The notes beneath the pieces were generated by a model. It ran no database searches, was not told where the DNA came from, and saw only the letters and a list, made by a program, of their open reading frames with translations. Shown here piece by piece: positions 1 through 9,036 of a stretch of 64,000 bases of DNA (within the stretch, counting starts at the first letter, position 1; each line of letters starts with the position of its first letter). Both the position numbers and the translations under genes were made by a program. The stretch comes from Roseivirga sp. (GTDB lineage: Bacteria > Bacteroidota > Bacteroidia > Cytophagales > Cyclobacteriaceae): NCBI GenBank assembly GCA_029262895.1, contig JAJCYM010000048.1, positions 62,001 through 126,000 on the forward strand, given 5' to 3'.

Positions 1-903
1 GGCTATTTTAGCTTTTGGCTGCTCAACGGCTTAGGCTTCGAAATAGGATTGACTTACTGTCTCTTGTTTGGAGCACTCATTTCCCCTACTGATCCAATCG
101 CAGTGTTGGCCATTTTAAAAACATCCAATGTTTCTAAAAGTCTGGAAACAAAGATTTCCGGTGAATCTCTTTTCAATGATGGTGTGGGTGTAGTAGTCTT
201 TTTAAGCATCCTGATGGTTGAGGAAAATGGGGTTGCCAATTTTGAAATTGGTGAGACCATGAAATTGTTTGCTGAAGAAGCGCTTGGGGGTATTGCCTAT
301 GGTGCCTTTCTGGGCTATGCAGGCTATCGCATTCTCAAGTCTATTGATGACGCTCCCAAGATCGAGGTGCTCATTACCATTGCTATTGCCATGGGTGGCT
401 ACGGCTTTGCCTCTTTAATTCATGTCTCCGGCCCACTCGCCATGGTAGTGGCAGGATTGATCATCGGCAATAAGATTATCCTACCTAAAAATGCAAGCGA
501 TTCTGCACATCAACTTTCGGAGTTCTGGGAAATGCTGGATGAAATTATGAATGCCGTTTTATTCGTTCTGATTGGCTTGGAAATTATTTCACTGCCGAAT
601 AACAAGGAGTATATTATTGCAGGTTTACTGATGATTCCATTGGTTTTGGTAGCCCGCCTGATATCCACCTCTATTCCCTTTTCTTTGATGAAAAAGGGTA
701 AAACTAAGGGTTCAAAAATCATCGCCATGCTTACCTGGGGTGGTCTTCGAGGAGGAATCTCTATTGCACTTGCCTTGTCTCTACCCGATTCAGAATTCAG
801 AGACCTAATCATTTTGATCACTTACTCGGTGGTTGTATTCTCCATAATTGTTCAGGGATTAACTGTTAGCTCATTGGTGAAGAAACTAAAGTTGGGGGTA
901 TAA
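1..903 (+). CDS. Na+/H+ antiporter, CPA1 (NhaP/NHE) family, 5' truncated by window
   Basis: The reading frame is open from base 1, so this is the C-terminal 300 residues of a longer polytopic inner-membrane protein. The segment SPTDPIAVLAI, with the paired acidic transport residue, and the late motif GGLRGGISIALALSLP are hallmarks of CPA1 cation:proton antiporters, which expel Na+ (or K+) in exchange for protons. At least eight hydrophobic segments are visible, and the protein ends a few residues after the last one, so no long cytoplasmic regulatory tail is present. It is followed by a structured spacer and a convergent gene, so it ends its transcription unit. Family assignment is firm; the transported cation cannot be told from sequence. 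Confidence 0.93.
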   Translation, partial: GYFSFWLLNGLGFEIGLTYCLLFGALISPTDPIAVLAILKTSNVSKSLETKISGESLFNDGVGVVVFLSILMVEENGVANFEIGETMKLFAEEALGGIAYGAFLGYAGYRILKSIDDAPKIEVLITIAIAMGGYGFASLIHVSGPLAMVVAGLIIGNKIILPKNASDSAHQLSEFWEMLDEIMNAVLFVLIGLEIISLPNNKEYIIAGLLMIPLVLVARLISTSIPFSLMKKGKTKGSKIIAMLTWGGLRGGISIALALSLPDSEFRDLIILITYSVVVFSIIVQGLTVSSLVKKLKLGV

Positions 904-1175
904 GGGAGCTTAAACCCGGGTAATGCAATAGGCTTTCTATTACGGACATAATCTGCCGGCAAGGCAATGGTCATCAGTTTAAGCTTATGCCAAACGCGCC
1001 CCTGACCCCTGAAGGGGCAATCAGCCCAAGTTCGAATGGCGCGTGGGCCTCCCTTTAGGGAACCAAAGGGTGTGCGGTAGCTAAAAGACTCTTAGTCTGA
1101 CGGCTATGGCCGGCAAGGCAGACTCGCTTCGAGTCAGCTACTTTGCTTATAAAGATATGTGTACTGTTGTGGAAC
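904..1175. repeat. Structured intergenic spacer with several inverted repeats
   Basis: This 272-base gap between convergent genes has no credible gene but is rich in pairing. ACGCGCC (994-1000) pairs with GGCGCGT (1038-1044), with a further CCCCT/AGGGG hairpin inside. GACTCG (1121-1126) pairs with CGAGTC (1130-1135). The phrase GCCGGCAAGGCA occurs twice (about 954 and 1109). The composition is more GC-rich than the neighbouring genes. It may be a dispersed intergenic repeat or an RNA structure that ends transcription from both sides; the sequence alone does not decide. Confidence 0.5.
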
Positions 1176-2084
1176 TCAGACCTTTTGAAAGTCCGGCTTA
1201 GTTAAGGAGCGCCAGAGATAAATGACCAGATAGCTCTTCCAGCCTTCAAAATTTTCAAAAAAGGACAAGACTTCATTTTTGTCTTTTTTGTTTTGAACCA
1301 AACCATGCTGTTCTAGGGCTGAATTAAGACCGGTATCTCCTATGGTTACACAGTTCATGTCTTTGAGCGTTTTCATGAGCACATAGTTAGCCGTCCAGGG
1401 GCCAATTCCGCGAACATCATTCAGCATTTTCAACTGTGCATCCCGATCATCGAGACTCTGCAACAGATCTAGGCTTAACTCTCCTGAGTTTATCAGCTGA
1501 GCCACATGGATTACATAATCTGCCTTTTGCCTTGAAAATTGCAGTGCTTTCAAATCGTCAATGCTCAATTGCCCTAAGACCCCAGGTTTGGGGAAGAAAT
1601 GATGAATACTTCCATTGACTTTGATCGACTCACCATATTCCTCAACCATTCGCCTCTTCAATTTATAAGCAAAGGCGAGGTTAATTTGCTGACCGATAAT
1701 GCACCAGCAAATGGCCTCCAACAAATCAGGAATACCAATTAGCCTGAGTCCATAAAAATCTCTGGGCATATAGGCGAGTTCCGCATGCTTCCTCAGCACA
1801 TCATAAAAACCCGTCAGGTCTTTTTCTACATCCAGCCAATTCAAAATGTAAGCGGTGAGTTGCTCCTTCGGATAATTCCCACCCTCTGAATACAACACCT
1901 TTACCTTTAATCCACCAACACTTTCGGACAATTCAAAAATGACTTTTCTACCTCCGATAACCGCTGGTTTAATAACCATGTCCGCAGTCACAGAATGTAG
2001 GCATTCATCATGGTTTCTATCAAGAAACCAGCGGCATTCTTTAAAACTAAAATGAGAGGGTGTTGTCAGATTGAATTCAGACAT
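1176..2084 (-). CDS. DNA-3-methyladenine glycosylase II (AlkA-like, HhH-GPD)
   Basis: A 302-residue base-excision repair enzyme that removes alkylated bases. The N-terminal 100 residues match an AlkA-type beta domain in layout. The helical core begins near CIIGQQINLAFA (128-139). The helix-hairpin-helix VRGIGPWTANYVLMKT lies at about 224-239, and the catalytic aspartate is D250 in IGDTGL. Length is normal for AlkA (about 280-300). There is no C-terminal iron-sulfur cysteine cluster, which separates it from Nth/MutY. It follows the ald-family gene by 6 bases and is the last gene of a leftward operon. Substrate range beyond 3-methyladenine is unknown. Confidence 0.88.
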   Translation of the reverse strand: MSEFNLTTPSHFSFKECRWFLDRNHDECLHSVTADMVIKPAVIGGRKVIFELSESVGGLKVKVLYSEGGNYPKEQLTAYILNWLDVEKDLTGFYDVLRKHAELAYMPRDFYGLRLIGIPDLLEAICWCIIGQQINLAFAYKLKRRMVEEYGESIKVNGSIHHFFPKPGVLGQLSIDDLKALQFSRQKADYVIHVAQLINSGELSLDLLQSLDDRDAQLKMLNDVRGIGPWTANYVLMKTLKDMNCVTIGDTGLNSALEQHGLVQNKKDKNEVLSFFENFEGWKSYLVIYLWRSLTKPDFQKV

Positions 2085-2090
2085 CCCAAA

Positions 2091-3317
2091 TTAAAATCGG
2101 GCAGCCAGAAGCAAACTCAAATCTTTAAATGGCAGGTTATACCTCTTCGCAATGTTCAGATTAGTAATACTGCCTTTATAGGCATACACGCCTGCGTTAA
2201 ACCACTTGTGGGAGTATATCATCTCGTCAATTCCACCAGCATCAGCAATTTTCAACAGGATTGGAGTTAGTATGTTGCTTAGGGCAGTAGTTGCTGTCCT
2301 GCCAGCTCTTGAAGCAATATTAGGTACGCAGTAATGAATCACATCGTAAGCCTTGAAAGTAGGTTTGTTATGTGAAGTGATTTTGGAGGTTGCTATACAT
2401 CCGCCCTGGTCTATAGACACATCAATGATGACGGAACCAGGCTTCATAGCTGCTACCATTTCTTCGGTCAGAACGCAGCGTGCCTTGCCCTTTTCGGCCC
2501 GAACAGCTCCGATCACAACATCTGCCGACTTAAGCGATTGCCCTAAAGTGACAGTATCGATTGTAGAGGTGAATGCCTGATTTCCAAGCTTATGCTTTAT
2601 ACGTCTGAGCTTATAAATTTCATTATCAAATATTCTGACTTCAGCACCCAAACCGAAGGCTGCGCGAGCGGCATATTCAGCTACCGTTCCCGCACCAAGA
2701 ATCACAACTCTGGTGGGTGGCACTCCAGTAATTCCACCCAGGATTATACCCCTGCCCTCGTTTACACTACTCAACAATTCAGCAGCGATTGGTACAACCA
2801 GGCTTCCGGCTATCTCACTCATGGCATTCACAATGGGTAAGCCTCGCACCTTGTCCTCTATCATTTCAAAGCCAACAGCCGTAATTTTTTTCCTCCTCAA
2901 GGCTTCAAAGTAGGGAGTGTCTGCATTGCCCAGTTGAATGGCTGACATCACAGTAGACCCTGGCTGCATAAGTTCGATCTCCTCAAGTGTAGGTGGTTCT
3001 ACTTTTACTATTACATCGCCCTCAAAAATCTCCTTATTTGAATAGAGAATTTGGGCGCCCGTTTCACTATAATCGGTATCTCGAAAATTGGAGTGCTGAC
3101 CCGCAGATTGTTCTACACAAACCTCCTGATCATTATTCACAAGGATACCACAAGCAGCAGGAGTCAGTGCCACGCGATTTTCTTGCAAGGACACTTCGTT
3201 TGGAATACAAATTCGAAGTGATTTATTGCCTCTCTTTACCTTGAGCAACTTCTCTTGTGGGTATAAGCTACTCTCCTTAGCCAAGTCAGCAAATCCTGTA
3301 TTCTTTTTATCACCCAT
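2091..3317 (-). CDS. Alanine dehydrogenase / transhydrogenase-alpha family protein
   Basis: A 408-residue member of the AlaDh/PntA family, with an N-terminal extension of about 35 residues over classical alanine dehydrogenase. The substrate-domain signature ENRVALTP (46-53), the lysine in VKVEPP (K105) and the Rossmann segment VVILGAGTVAEYAARA (204-219) are present. The loop that carries the catalytic histidine in classical enzymes (TYLHLA) reads SAIQLG here, with Q128 in the His position. The fold and NAD binding are therefore secure, but alanine dehydrogenase activity is not. The start overlaps the end of tsaE by 8 bases, implying translational coupling in the porX-tsaE operon. Confidence 0.82.
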   Translation of the reverse strand: MGDKKNTGFADLAKESSLYPQEKLLKVKRGNKSLRICIPNEVSLQENRVALTPAACGILVNNDQEVCVEQSAGQHSNFRDTDYSETGAQILYSNKEIFEGDVIVKVEPPTLEEIELMQPGSTVMSAIQLGNADTPYFEALRRKKITAVGFEMIEDKVRGLPIVNAMSEIAGSLVVPIAAELLSSVNEGRGIILGGITGVPPTRVVILGAGTVAEYAARAAFGLGAEVRIFDNEIYKLRRIKHKLGNQAFTSTIDTVTLGQSLKSADVVIGAVRAEKGKARCVLTEEMVAAMKPGSVIIDVSIDQGGCIATSKITSHNKPTFKAYDVIHYCVPNIASRAGRTATTALSNILTPILLKIADAGGIDEMIYSHKWFNAGVYAYKGSITNLNIAKRYNLPFKDLSLLLAARF

Positions 3318-3744
3318 GCTTGCTCAATTTAAAGCTCCTTGTCTGGTCTGAATTTTCTAAAATATCTACTCGCATAAATTCGTCCGGCAAAACAGACTCA
3401 ATATTCTGAGGCCACTCAATCAGGCAAATATTTCCAGAATAAAAGTACTCCTCGATGCCAATATTGTGTACTTCCTCCACATCTTCAATTCTATAAAAAT
3501 CAAAATGATAAATCATCTCATCATTTTGATTTTTATACTCATTAACTATGGAAAACGTAGGACTTTGCACTACATCAATTACACCTAATTCCTTACAAAT
3601 AGACTGAATTGAAGTCGTTTTACCTGCTCCCATTTCGCCTAAAAAAAGCCAGATTTTTGAACCTTCTGCAAACTCAATAATCTCTTTGGCCGTCCTATTC
3701 AAATCTTGAATCGACCTGTCCGGGAGAGTCGTTTCAGCAGGCAT
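3310..3744 (-). CDS. tsaE: tRNA t6A37 biosynthesis ATPase TsaE
   Basis: A 144-residue P-loop protein of the TsaE (YjeE) family, which works with TsaB and TsaD to form threonylcarbamoyl-adenosine at position 37 of ANN-decoding tRNAs. The Walker A segment GEMGAGKTT is at 36-44, followed by the family-typical QSPTFSIVNEY and, further on, FYRIEDVEE and LIEWPQ. Length is normal. Its ATG overlaps the stop of porX by one base (TAATG), and its end overlaps the next gene, so all are probably co-transcribed. The porX-tsaE-ald order is, from memory, common in Bacteroidetes; treat that as unverified. Confidence 0.95.
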   Translation of the reverse strand: MPAETTLPDRSIQDLNRTAKEIIEFAEGSKIWLFLGEMGAGKTTSIQSICKELGVIDVVQSPTFSIVNEYKNQNDEMIYHFDFYRIEDVEEVHNIGIEEYFYSGNICLIEWPQNIESVLPDEFMRVDILENSDQTRSFKLSKHG

Positions 3745-5303
3745 TAGCCCCTCTTCGAATTTAGTGAAATAATAGGAATAATCATTTCCTCTAAAGAGAT
3801 GCCCCCGTGTTGAAAGGTGTCTTTATATAGATTCACATAGTGATTGTAATTATTCGGGTAGGCAAAGAACAAATCCTCTGCTGCGAACACATAAGCGGTA
3901 GACACATTGGGTTTAGGAAGGTGCAGCCTTTCTGGTTTTCTTTCCACGTAAATCTCTTTGGTTTCCTTGAAATTTAGGTTTCTGCCAAGCTTGTACCTAA
4001 GGTTGGTGTTAACGTCCCTATCGCCAATAATTTTGAAAGGCTTTTTAACCCGGTAAGTCCCATGATCGGTGGTGATAATCACTTTGCCTTTCTTTTCATA
4101 GATCAATTTCAAGAAGTCGAACAAAGGTGAATGCTGAAACCAGGACTTAGTAAGTGAGCGATATGCTGATTCGTCCGGAGCCAACTCCCGAATCATTCTC
4201 ATGTCTGTTCTGGCATGTGAAAGCATATCCACAAAATTGTAAACCACAACGTTCAAATCGTTTTGAAGCAGGTTGTTAAAATTGTCATTCAACTGCTTAC
4301 CCTGATGGGCACGAATAATCTTGTGATAGCTATGCTTAATGTCAAGTCGCTCCTTTTTTATTTGCCGGGCCAAAAACTCATGCTCATGGTTGTTCTTGCC
4401 CTCATCAGTATCTTCGCCAACCCAAATATCACTATCATGCCTAGCCATATCCAGGGGCATTTTGCCAGAGAAAATTGAATTCCGTGCATAGGCAGTAGTA
4501 GTAGGAAGAATGGAATAATAAGCATCCTCTTCAATCAAATTGAAGTACTCCAGAATATCTTCTTCAATTACTTTCCATTGATCAAAGCGAAGATTGTCTA
4601 TTACAATAAAAAAAAGCGGCTCTTTGCCCAGATGAGGGAAAACCTTCTTTTTCATCAGTTGATGTGACAAGAGGGGCCTGTCAATATTCGGGTCGTTCAA
4701 CCAATCTTCATAGTTGTTAATTACAAAGTCGGTAAAATTGGCATTGGCTTCAGTTTTTTGCATATCCAATATCTCAGACATACTCTTATTTTCTGTAGCG
4801 TCAATCCCCAACTCCCAGAAGACTAATTTTTTGTATATCTCTACCCACTCATTGTGATCAATATCCTCGTTGTAAGCTATGCTCAGGTTCCGAAATTGCT
4901 GTTGATATTGGGAATTGGTTCTTTCAGTAACCAGCCTTTTGTTATCCAGGATTCTTTTAGCCGAGAGCAGTATCTGATTTGGATTCAACGGTTTGATCAG
5001 GTAATCGGCTATTTTTGATCCAATCGCCTCTTCCATAATACTTTCCTCTTCGCTTTTTGTGATCATCACAATAGGGAGGGATGGCTTGGAGGCCTTAATG
5101 TAATTCAGCGTTTCAAGACCCGTCATTCCGGGCATATTTTCATCCAAAAAAACCAGGTCAAAGAAATTATTCTCGCATTGCTCTATGGCATCAGCACCAC
5201 TGGCAACCGGAGTGATATCATAACCGCGATCATTTAAAAAAAGGATATGTGGCTTCAATAAGTCAATCTCATCATCCGCCCACAAAATATTATATCTTTG
5301 CAT
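3744..5303 (-). CDS. porX: PorX: response regulator with PglZ domain, type IX secretion control
   Basis: A 519-residue two-domain protein. Residues 1-120 are a receiver domain with acidic pocket D10/D11, phosphoacceptor D54 (FLDENMPG), T82 and K104. The rest is a helical linker and a PglZ domain of the alkaline-phosphatase superfamily, with VIDNLRFDQW, TTDHGTYRVKK and HGGISLEEMIIP carrying the predicted metal ligands. In Porphyromonas and Flavobacterium, PorX relays the PorY sensor signal to sigma factor SigP and controls type IX secretion genes. No PorY or SigP is in the window, so PorX is orphan here as in other genomes. All key residues are intact. It is the first gene of the leftward operon. 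Confidence 0.93.
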   Translation of the reverse strand: MQRYNILWADDEIDLLKPHILFLNDRGYDITPVASGADAIEQCENNFFDLVFLDENMPGMTGLETLNYIKASKPSLPIVMITKSEEESIMEEAIGSKIADYLIKPLNPNQILLSAKRILDNKRLVTERTNSQYQQQFRNLSIAYNEDIDHNEWVEIYKKLVFWELGIDATENKSMSEILDMQKTEANANFTDFVINNYEDWLNDPNIDRPLLSHQLMKKKVFPHLGKEPLFFIVIDNLRFDQWKVIEEDILEYFNLIEEDAYYSILPTTTAYARNSIFSGKMPLDMARHDSDIWVGEDTDEGKNNHEHEFLARQIKKERLDIKHSYHKIIRAHQGKQLNDNFNNLLQNDLNVVVYNFVDMLSHARTDMRMIRELAPDESAYRSLTKSWFQHSPLFDFLKLIYEKKGKVIITTDHGTYRVKKPFKIIGDRDVNTNLRYKLGRNLNFKETKEIYVERKPERLHLPKPNVSTAYVFAAEDLFFAYPNNYNHYVNLYKDTFQHGGISLEEMIIPIISLNSKRG

Positions 5304-5352
5304 AGCTCCGCTGTACCAATAAGGCCGAATTTAAAGAAATAAAGCTCAAAAT

Positions 5353-6582
5353 TTGAACAAGAAGAAAATAATCAATGATCCCGTTTATGGATTTATAACA
5401 ATCCGAAGTGAGCTCATTTTCGATATCATTGATCATCCCTACTTTCAGCGCCTGAGAAGAATCAAGCAACTAGGCCTTACTGACCTGATTTATCCCGGTG
5501 CACATCACACGCGATTTCACCACGCTATTGGTGCCATGCACCTAATGACTGGTGCATTGGAAAATCTCAGGAATAAAGGTGTTCAGATCACGGACCAGGA
5601 ATTTGAAGGTGCTCAGATTGCCATACTACTCCATGATATTGGCCATGGCCCATTCTCACATGCCTTAGAATTCAGTTTGCTGGAAAACATCAAGCATGAG
5701 GAATTGTCTAACCTAATCATTGAAGCGCTTAACAAAATATATAAAGGCAAGCTGGACACAGCCCTCAGTATTTTTAATGGCACCTATGCTAAGAAATTTC
5801 TCCATCAATTAGTTTCGAGCCAATTAGACATCGATCGATTAGATTACCTAAAAAGAGACAGCTTTTTCACAGGAGTATCCGAAGGCACCATTGGTGCTGA
5901 CCGGATTATCAAAATGCTGGATGTAAAAGATGGCAAGCTTGTGGTAGAGGAAAAAGGAATTTATAGCATAGAAAATTTTCTCAGTGCCAGAAGATTAATG
6001 TACTGGCAGGTCTACCTGCACAAAGCGAGTGTGAGTGCTGAAAAGATGCTCATTGCCATTATTAACAGAGCCAAGGCACTTAGAAAAAAGGAGGTCGATT
6101 TATTCGCAAGCCCAGCTTTGGATCAGTTGCTGAAACAACAAATCGGACTTGAGGACTTCATTAACAACCCCGATATTTTCCAATCCTTTATCAGGCTAGA
6201 TGACTATGATATTTGGGCTGGGATCAAGTTGTGGGCGGATCATGATGATCCCATTATTTCGAAGCTGAGCAATATGTTGCTGAACAGGAACCTATTTCGC
6301 ATTGAACTCACGGCCACCCCACCTTCTCGCGATGAGATCAAGGTAATTGAACATGCCTTGATAGAGCAATATGATCTCAAACCGAAGGAAGTAAAGTATT
6401 TCCTTTCGCATGGCAAAGTGAGCAACTCAGCTTATGTACCATCACAGGGCGAAATCTCAATTCTGTCCAAGTCAGGAGAGGTCAGAGATGTGGTTGAAGC
6501 GGCTGACTTACCTAATATTAAGGCCATCAGCAAAATGGTTAGCAAATATTATCGTTGCTGGCCAAAAGACATATCTTTGTGA
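5353..6582 (+). CDS. HD-domain phosphohydrolase (dGTPase/SAMHD1-like superfamily)
   Basis: A 409-residue cytosolic protein beginning at a TTG; the first residues KKKIINDPVYGFI match the usual N-terminus of this family, and no better ATG exists. Metal-binding histidines and aspartate are seen in HHTRFHHAIG (51-60), the HD pair H94-D95 in LLHDIGHGPFSH, and D in SQLDIDRLDYLKRDS. Such proteins hydrolyse nucleotides or nucleic-acid phosphoesters; the substrate is unknown. It lies 49 bases from the divergent porX, sharing a promoter region. lpxD begins 17 bases after its stop, so it may head the lipid A operon. Confidence 0.88.
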   Translation: MNKKKIINDPVYGFITIRSELIFDIIDHPYFQRLRRIKQLGLTDLIYPGAHHTRFHHAIGAMHLMTGALENLRNKGVQITDQEFEGAQIAILLHDIGHGPFSHALEFSLLENIKHEELSNLIIEALNKIYKGKLDTALSIFNGTYAKKFLHQLVSSQLDIDRLDYLKRDSFFTGVSEGTIGADRIIKMLDVKDGKLVVEEKGIYSIENFLSARRLMYWQVYLHKASVSAEKMLIAIINRAKALRKKEVDLFASPALDQLLKQQIGLEDFINNPDIFQSFIRLDDYDIWAGIKLWADHDDPIISKLSNMLLNRNLFRIELTATPPSRDEIKVIEHALIEQYDLKPKEVKYFLSHGKVSNSAYVPSQGEISILSKSGEVRDVVEAADLPNIKAISKMVSKYYRCWPKDISL

Positions 6583-6599
6583 AACCCAACAAAACGGCA

Positions 6600-7622
6600 A
6601 TGGAATTAACGGTTGATCAGGTAGCGCAACTGATCGGAGGTAAGGTTGAAGGAAACGGAGAACTTACCGTAAACAGGCTTGAAAAAATCGAAGAAGCAAC
6701 GGCCGGGAGCATTGCTTTTCTGGCCAATCTAAAATATACAGAATACATCTATACTACCGGAGCCTCAGCGGTGATCGTATCAAACGATTTTGAAGTTTCT
6801 GAACCGGTAAAATCAGCATTCATCAGAGTAGATGATCCATATAGTGCCTTCGGCAGGCTTTTGGAGGAATACGAGAAGATGCTGAGAACGGTGAAAACTG
6901 GCATTGAAAATCCATCATACCAGAGCGAATCAGCCACTTTTGGAGACAACGTTTATTTGGGCGCCTTTTCACATTTGGGTGATAATGTAGCGCTTGGTAA
7001 TAATGTGAAAATCTATCCAAACTCAGTTATTGGAGACAACGTCTCTATCGGTGACGATACCACCGTTTATCCAGGGGTTAAAATTTACGCAAACTGTAGT
7101 GTTGGCAAATCTTGCAACCTTCATTCGGGTGTGGTGATCGGAAGCGATGGTTTTGGCTATGCCCCTCAACCTGACGGCAGCTTTAAGGCTGTTCCGCAAA
7201 CGGGCAATGTAATCGTTGAAGATCACGTTGACATAGGAGCAAACACTGTAATAGATTGTGCAACTATGGGATCTACTGTGATCAAGTCTGGAGTTAAGTT
7301 GGATAATTTGGTGCAAGTGGCACACAATGTAGAGATTGGTGAGAACACTGCGGTAGCTGCCCAAGCGGGAATTTCAGGGAGCGCAAAAATTGGAAAGAAC
7401 TGCCAAATTGGAGGCCAGGCGGGCATTACGGGGCATTTAACCATGGCCAACAGAACAACCATTGGACCACAGGCAGGTGTGCCTAAGACTATAGAACAAG
7501 AGGGTGGTGTCTTTTTTGGGTCTCCAATCATGGATCACCGCGATTTTTTAAGAATGAGTATTGCTTTAAGAAAGTTGCCAGAACTTGTCCGCAGAGTCAG
7601 TGAACTGGAAAAAAACTCGTAA
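6600..7622 (+). CDS. lpxD: UDP-3-O-acylglucosamine N-acyltransferase LpxD
   Basis: A 340-residue enzyme adding the second acyl chain in lipid A synthesis. An N-terminal uridine-binding domain (about 1-100) precedes a left-handed beta-helix of hexapeptide repeats (about 105-310; for example GDNVALGNNVKIYPNSVIGD). The catalytic histidine is expected in LVQVAHNVEIG, and a helical tail closes the protein. The frame is open upstream into the HD gene; I chose the ATG at 6600 because MELTVDQVAQLIGG is the family N-terminus. It is the first lipid A gene of the cluster, 22 bases before lpxC-fabZ. Confidence 0.96.
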   Translation: MELTVDQVAQLIGGKVEGNGELTVNRLEKIEEATAGSIAFLANLKYTEYIYTTGASAVIVSNDFEVSEPVKSAFIRVDDPYSAFGRLLEEYEKMLRTVKTGIENPSYQSESATFGDNVYLGAFSHLGDNVALGNNVKIYPNSVIGDNVSIGDDTTVYPGVKIYANCSVGKSCNLHSGVVIGSDGFGYAPQPDGSFKAVPQTGNVIVEDHVDIGANTVIDCATMGSTVIKSGVKLDNLVQVAHNVEIGENTAVAAQAGISGSAKIGKNCQIGGQAGITGHLTMANRTTIGPQAGVPKTIEQEGGVFFGSPIMDHRDFLRMSIALRKLPELVRRVSELEKNS

Positions 7623-7644
7623 ATTCGCGCGACTTTTCTAAGCA

Positions 7645-9036
7645 ATGATGAACACAAAGCAACATACGATCAAAGAGCCTATCACGGTTTCTGGCGTAGG
7701 TTTACATACTGGAGTAGACGCAAACATGACGTTTCAGCCCGCTCCGCCAAATCACGGTATCAAGTTTCAAAGAACTGATTTACCAGGTGAGCCCATAGTG
7801 GATGCAGATGTAGACTATGTTGTTGACCTCTCAAGAGGAACCACCATTGAACATAATGGGGCCAGAATCAATACTGTTGAGCATACCATGGCTGCATTAG
7901 TCGGACTTCAGATTGACAACGTATTAATCCAGATCGATGGACCTGAACCTCCAATAATGGATGGTAGTTCAAAGATGTTTATCGATGCTTTGGAAAAAGT
8001 AGGTTCCTCGGAGCAAAATGCCATGAGGAACTTCTTTGAGGTGAATGAAAGCATTATGTACCGAGATAAGGCCAGAGATGTGGAAATCGCAGCCCTACCT
8101 TTGGACGATTACAGGGTAACTGTAATGGTTGATTATAATTCTCCGGTTCTAGGTAGCCAGCACGCCTCGTTGACAGATATTAATGACTTCAAAAAAGAGA
8201 TTGCCTCCAGTCGTACGTTCTGTTTTTTGCATGAGTTGGAAATGCTTTATAAAAATAACCTCATCAGAGGTGGTGACCTGAACAATGCCATTGTGGTGGT
8301 GGATAGGGTGGTTAAAGATGAGGAACTGGATTATTTGGCCAGCCTTTTCAATAAACCAAAAGTAGAGGTCAAAAAAGAGGGCATACTTAATAATGTAGAG
8401 CTAAGGCATCAGAATGAACCTGCCCGTCATAAGTTGCTGGATGTGGTTGGCGATTTGGCTTTGGCCGGAAGACCCCTTAAGGCTCAAATATTAGCTGCAA
8501 GGCCGGGACATGCCGCCAATGTGGCTTTTGCCAAAAAGCTCAAAAAAGCGATGCAGGCTTCAAAAAGCTCTGCTCCCTTTTATGACCCAACACTCAAACC
8601 AGTGATGGACATCAACGAAATCAAAGGTATCCTTCCACACAGGTATCCATTCCTTCTGATCGACAAAATTATTCACGTTGATGATGTCATGGTGGCAGGA
8701 ATCAAGAATGTGACTGTCAATGAGCCCTTTTTTCAAGGACACTTCCCGGATAATCCAGTCATGCCAGGCGTCCTTCAAGTAGAGGCCATGGCCCAGATTG
8801 GTGGAATACTCGTATTAAACACTGTGCCAGACCCGGAAAACTACACACCCTATTTTTTAGGTATTGATCGTTGTAAGTTCAGAAAAATGGTAATCCCGGG
8901 AGACACCATTAAATTTAAGTGCGAATTGACTGCACCGATAAAAAGAGGTATTGCGCAAATGAACGGTTATGCCTATGTAGGCCATACGCTGGTTTGTGAA
9001 GCTAAAATGACAGCCCGAATAGTAAAGAACTCATGA
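7645..9036 (+). CDS. lpxC-fabZ: Bifunctional UDP-3-O-acyl-GlcNAc deacetylase / 3-hydroxyacyl-ACP dehydratase
   Basis: A 463-residue fusion typical of Bacteroidetes. Residues 1 to about 305 are LpxC, the committed zinc deacetylase of lipid A synthesis, with zinc ligands in NTVEHTMAAL (H80) and in HKLLDVVGDLAL, and a late active-site histidine in RPGHAAN. Residues about 320-463 are FabZ, a hot-dog dehydratase of fatty acid elongation, with ILPHRYPFLLID and the catalytic helix segment FFQGHFPDNPVMPGV. Joining the two balances hydroxy-acyl supply between lipid A and phospholipids. The stop overlaps the lpxA start (ATGA). Two adjacent ATGs make the start uncertain by one codon. Confidence 0.97.
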   Translation: MMNTKQHTIKEPITVSGVGLHTGVDANMTFQPAPPNHGIKFQRTDLPGEPIVDADVDYVVDLSRGTTIEHNGARINTVEHTMAALVGLQIDNVLIQIDGPEPPIMDGSSKMFIDALEKVGSSEQNAMRNFFEVNESIMYRDKARDVEIAALPLDDYRVTVMVDYNSPVLGSQHASLTDINDFKKEIASSRTFCFLHELEMLYKNNLIRGGDLNNAIVVVDRVVKDEELDYLASLFNKPKVEVKKEGILNNVELRHQNEPARHKLLDVVGDLALAGRPLKAQILAARPGHAANVAFAKKLKKAMQASKSSAPFYDPTLKPVMDINEIKGILPHRYPFLLIDKIIHVDDVMVAGIKNVTVNEPFFQGHFPDNPVMPGVLQVEAMAQIGGILVLNTVPDPENYTPYFLGIDRCKFRKMVIPGDTIKFKCELTAPIKRGIAQMNGYAYVGHTLVCEAKMTARIVKNS

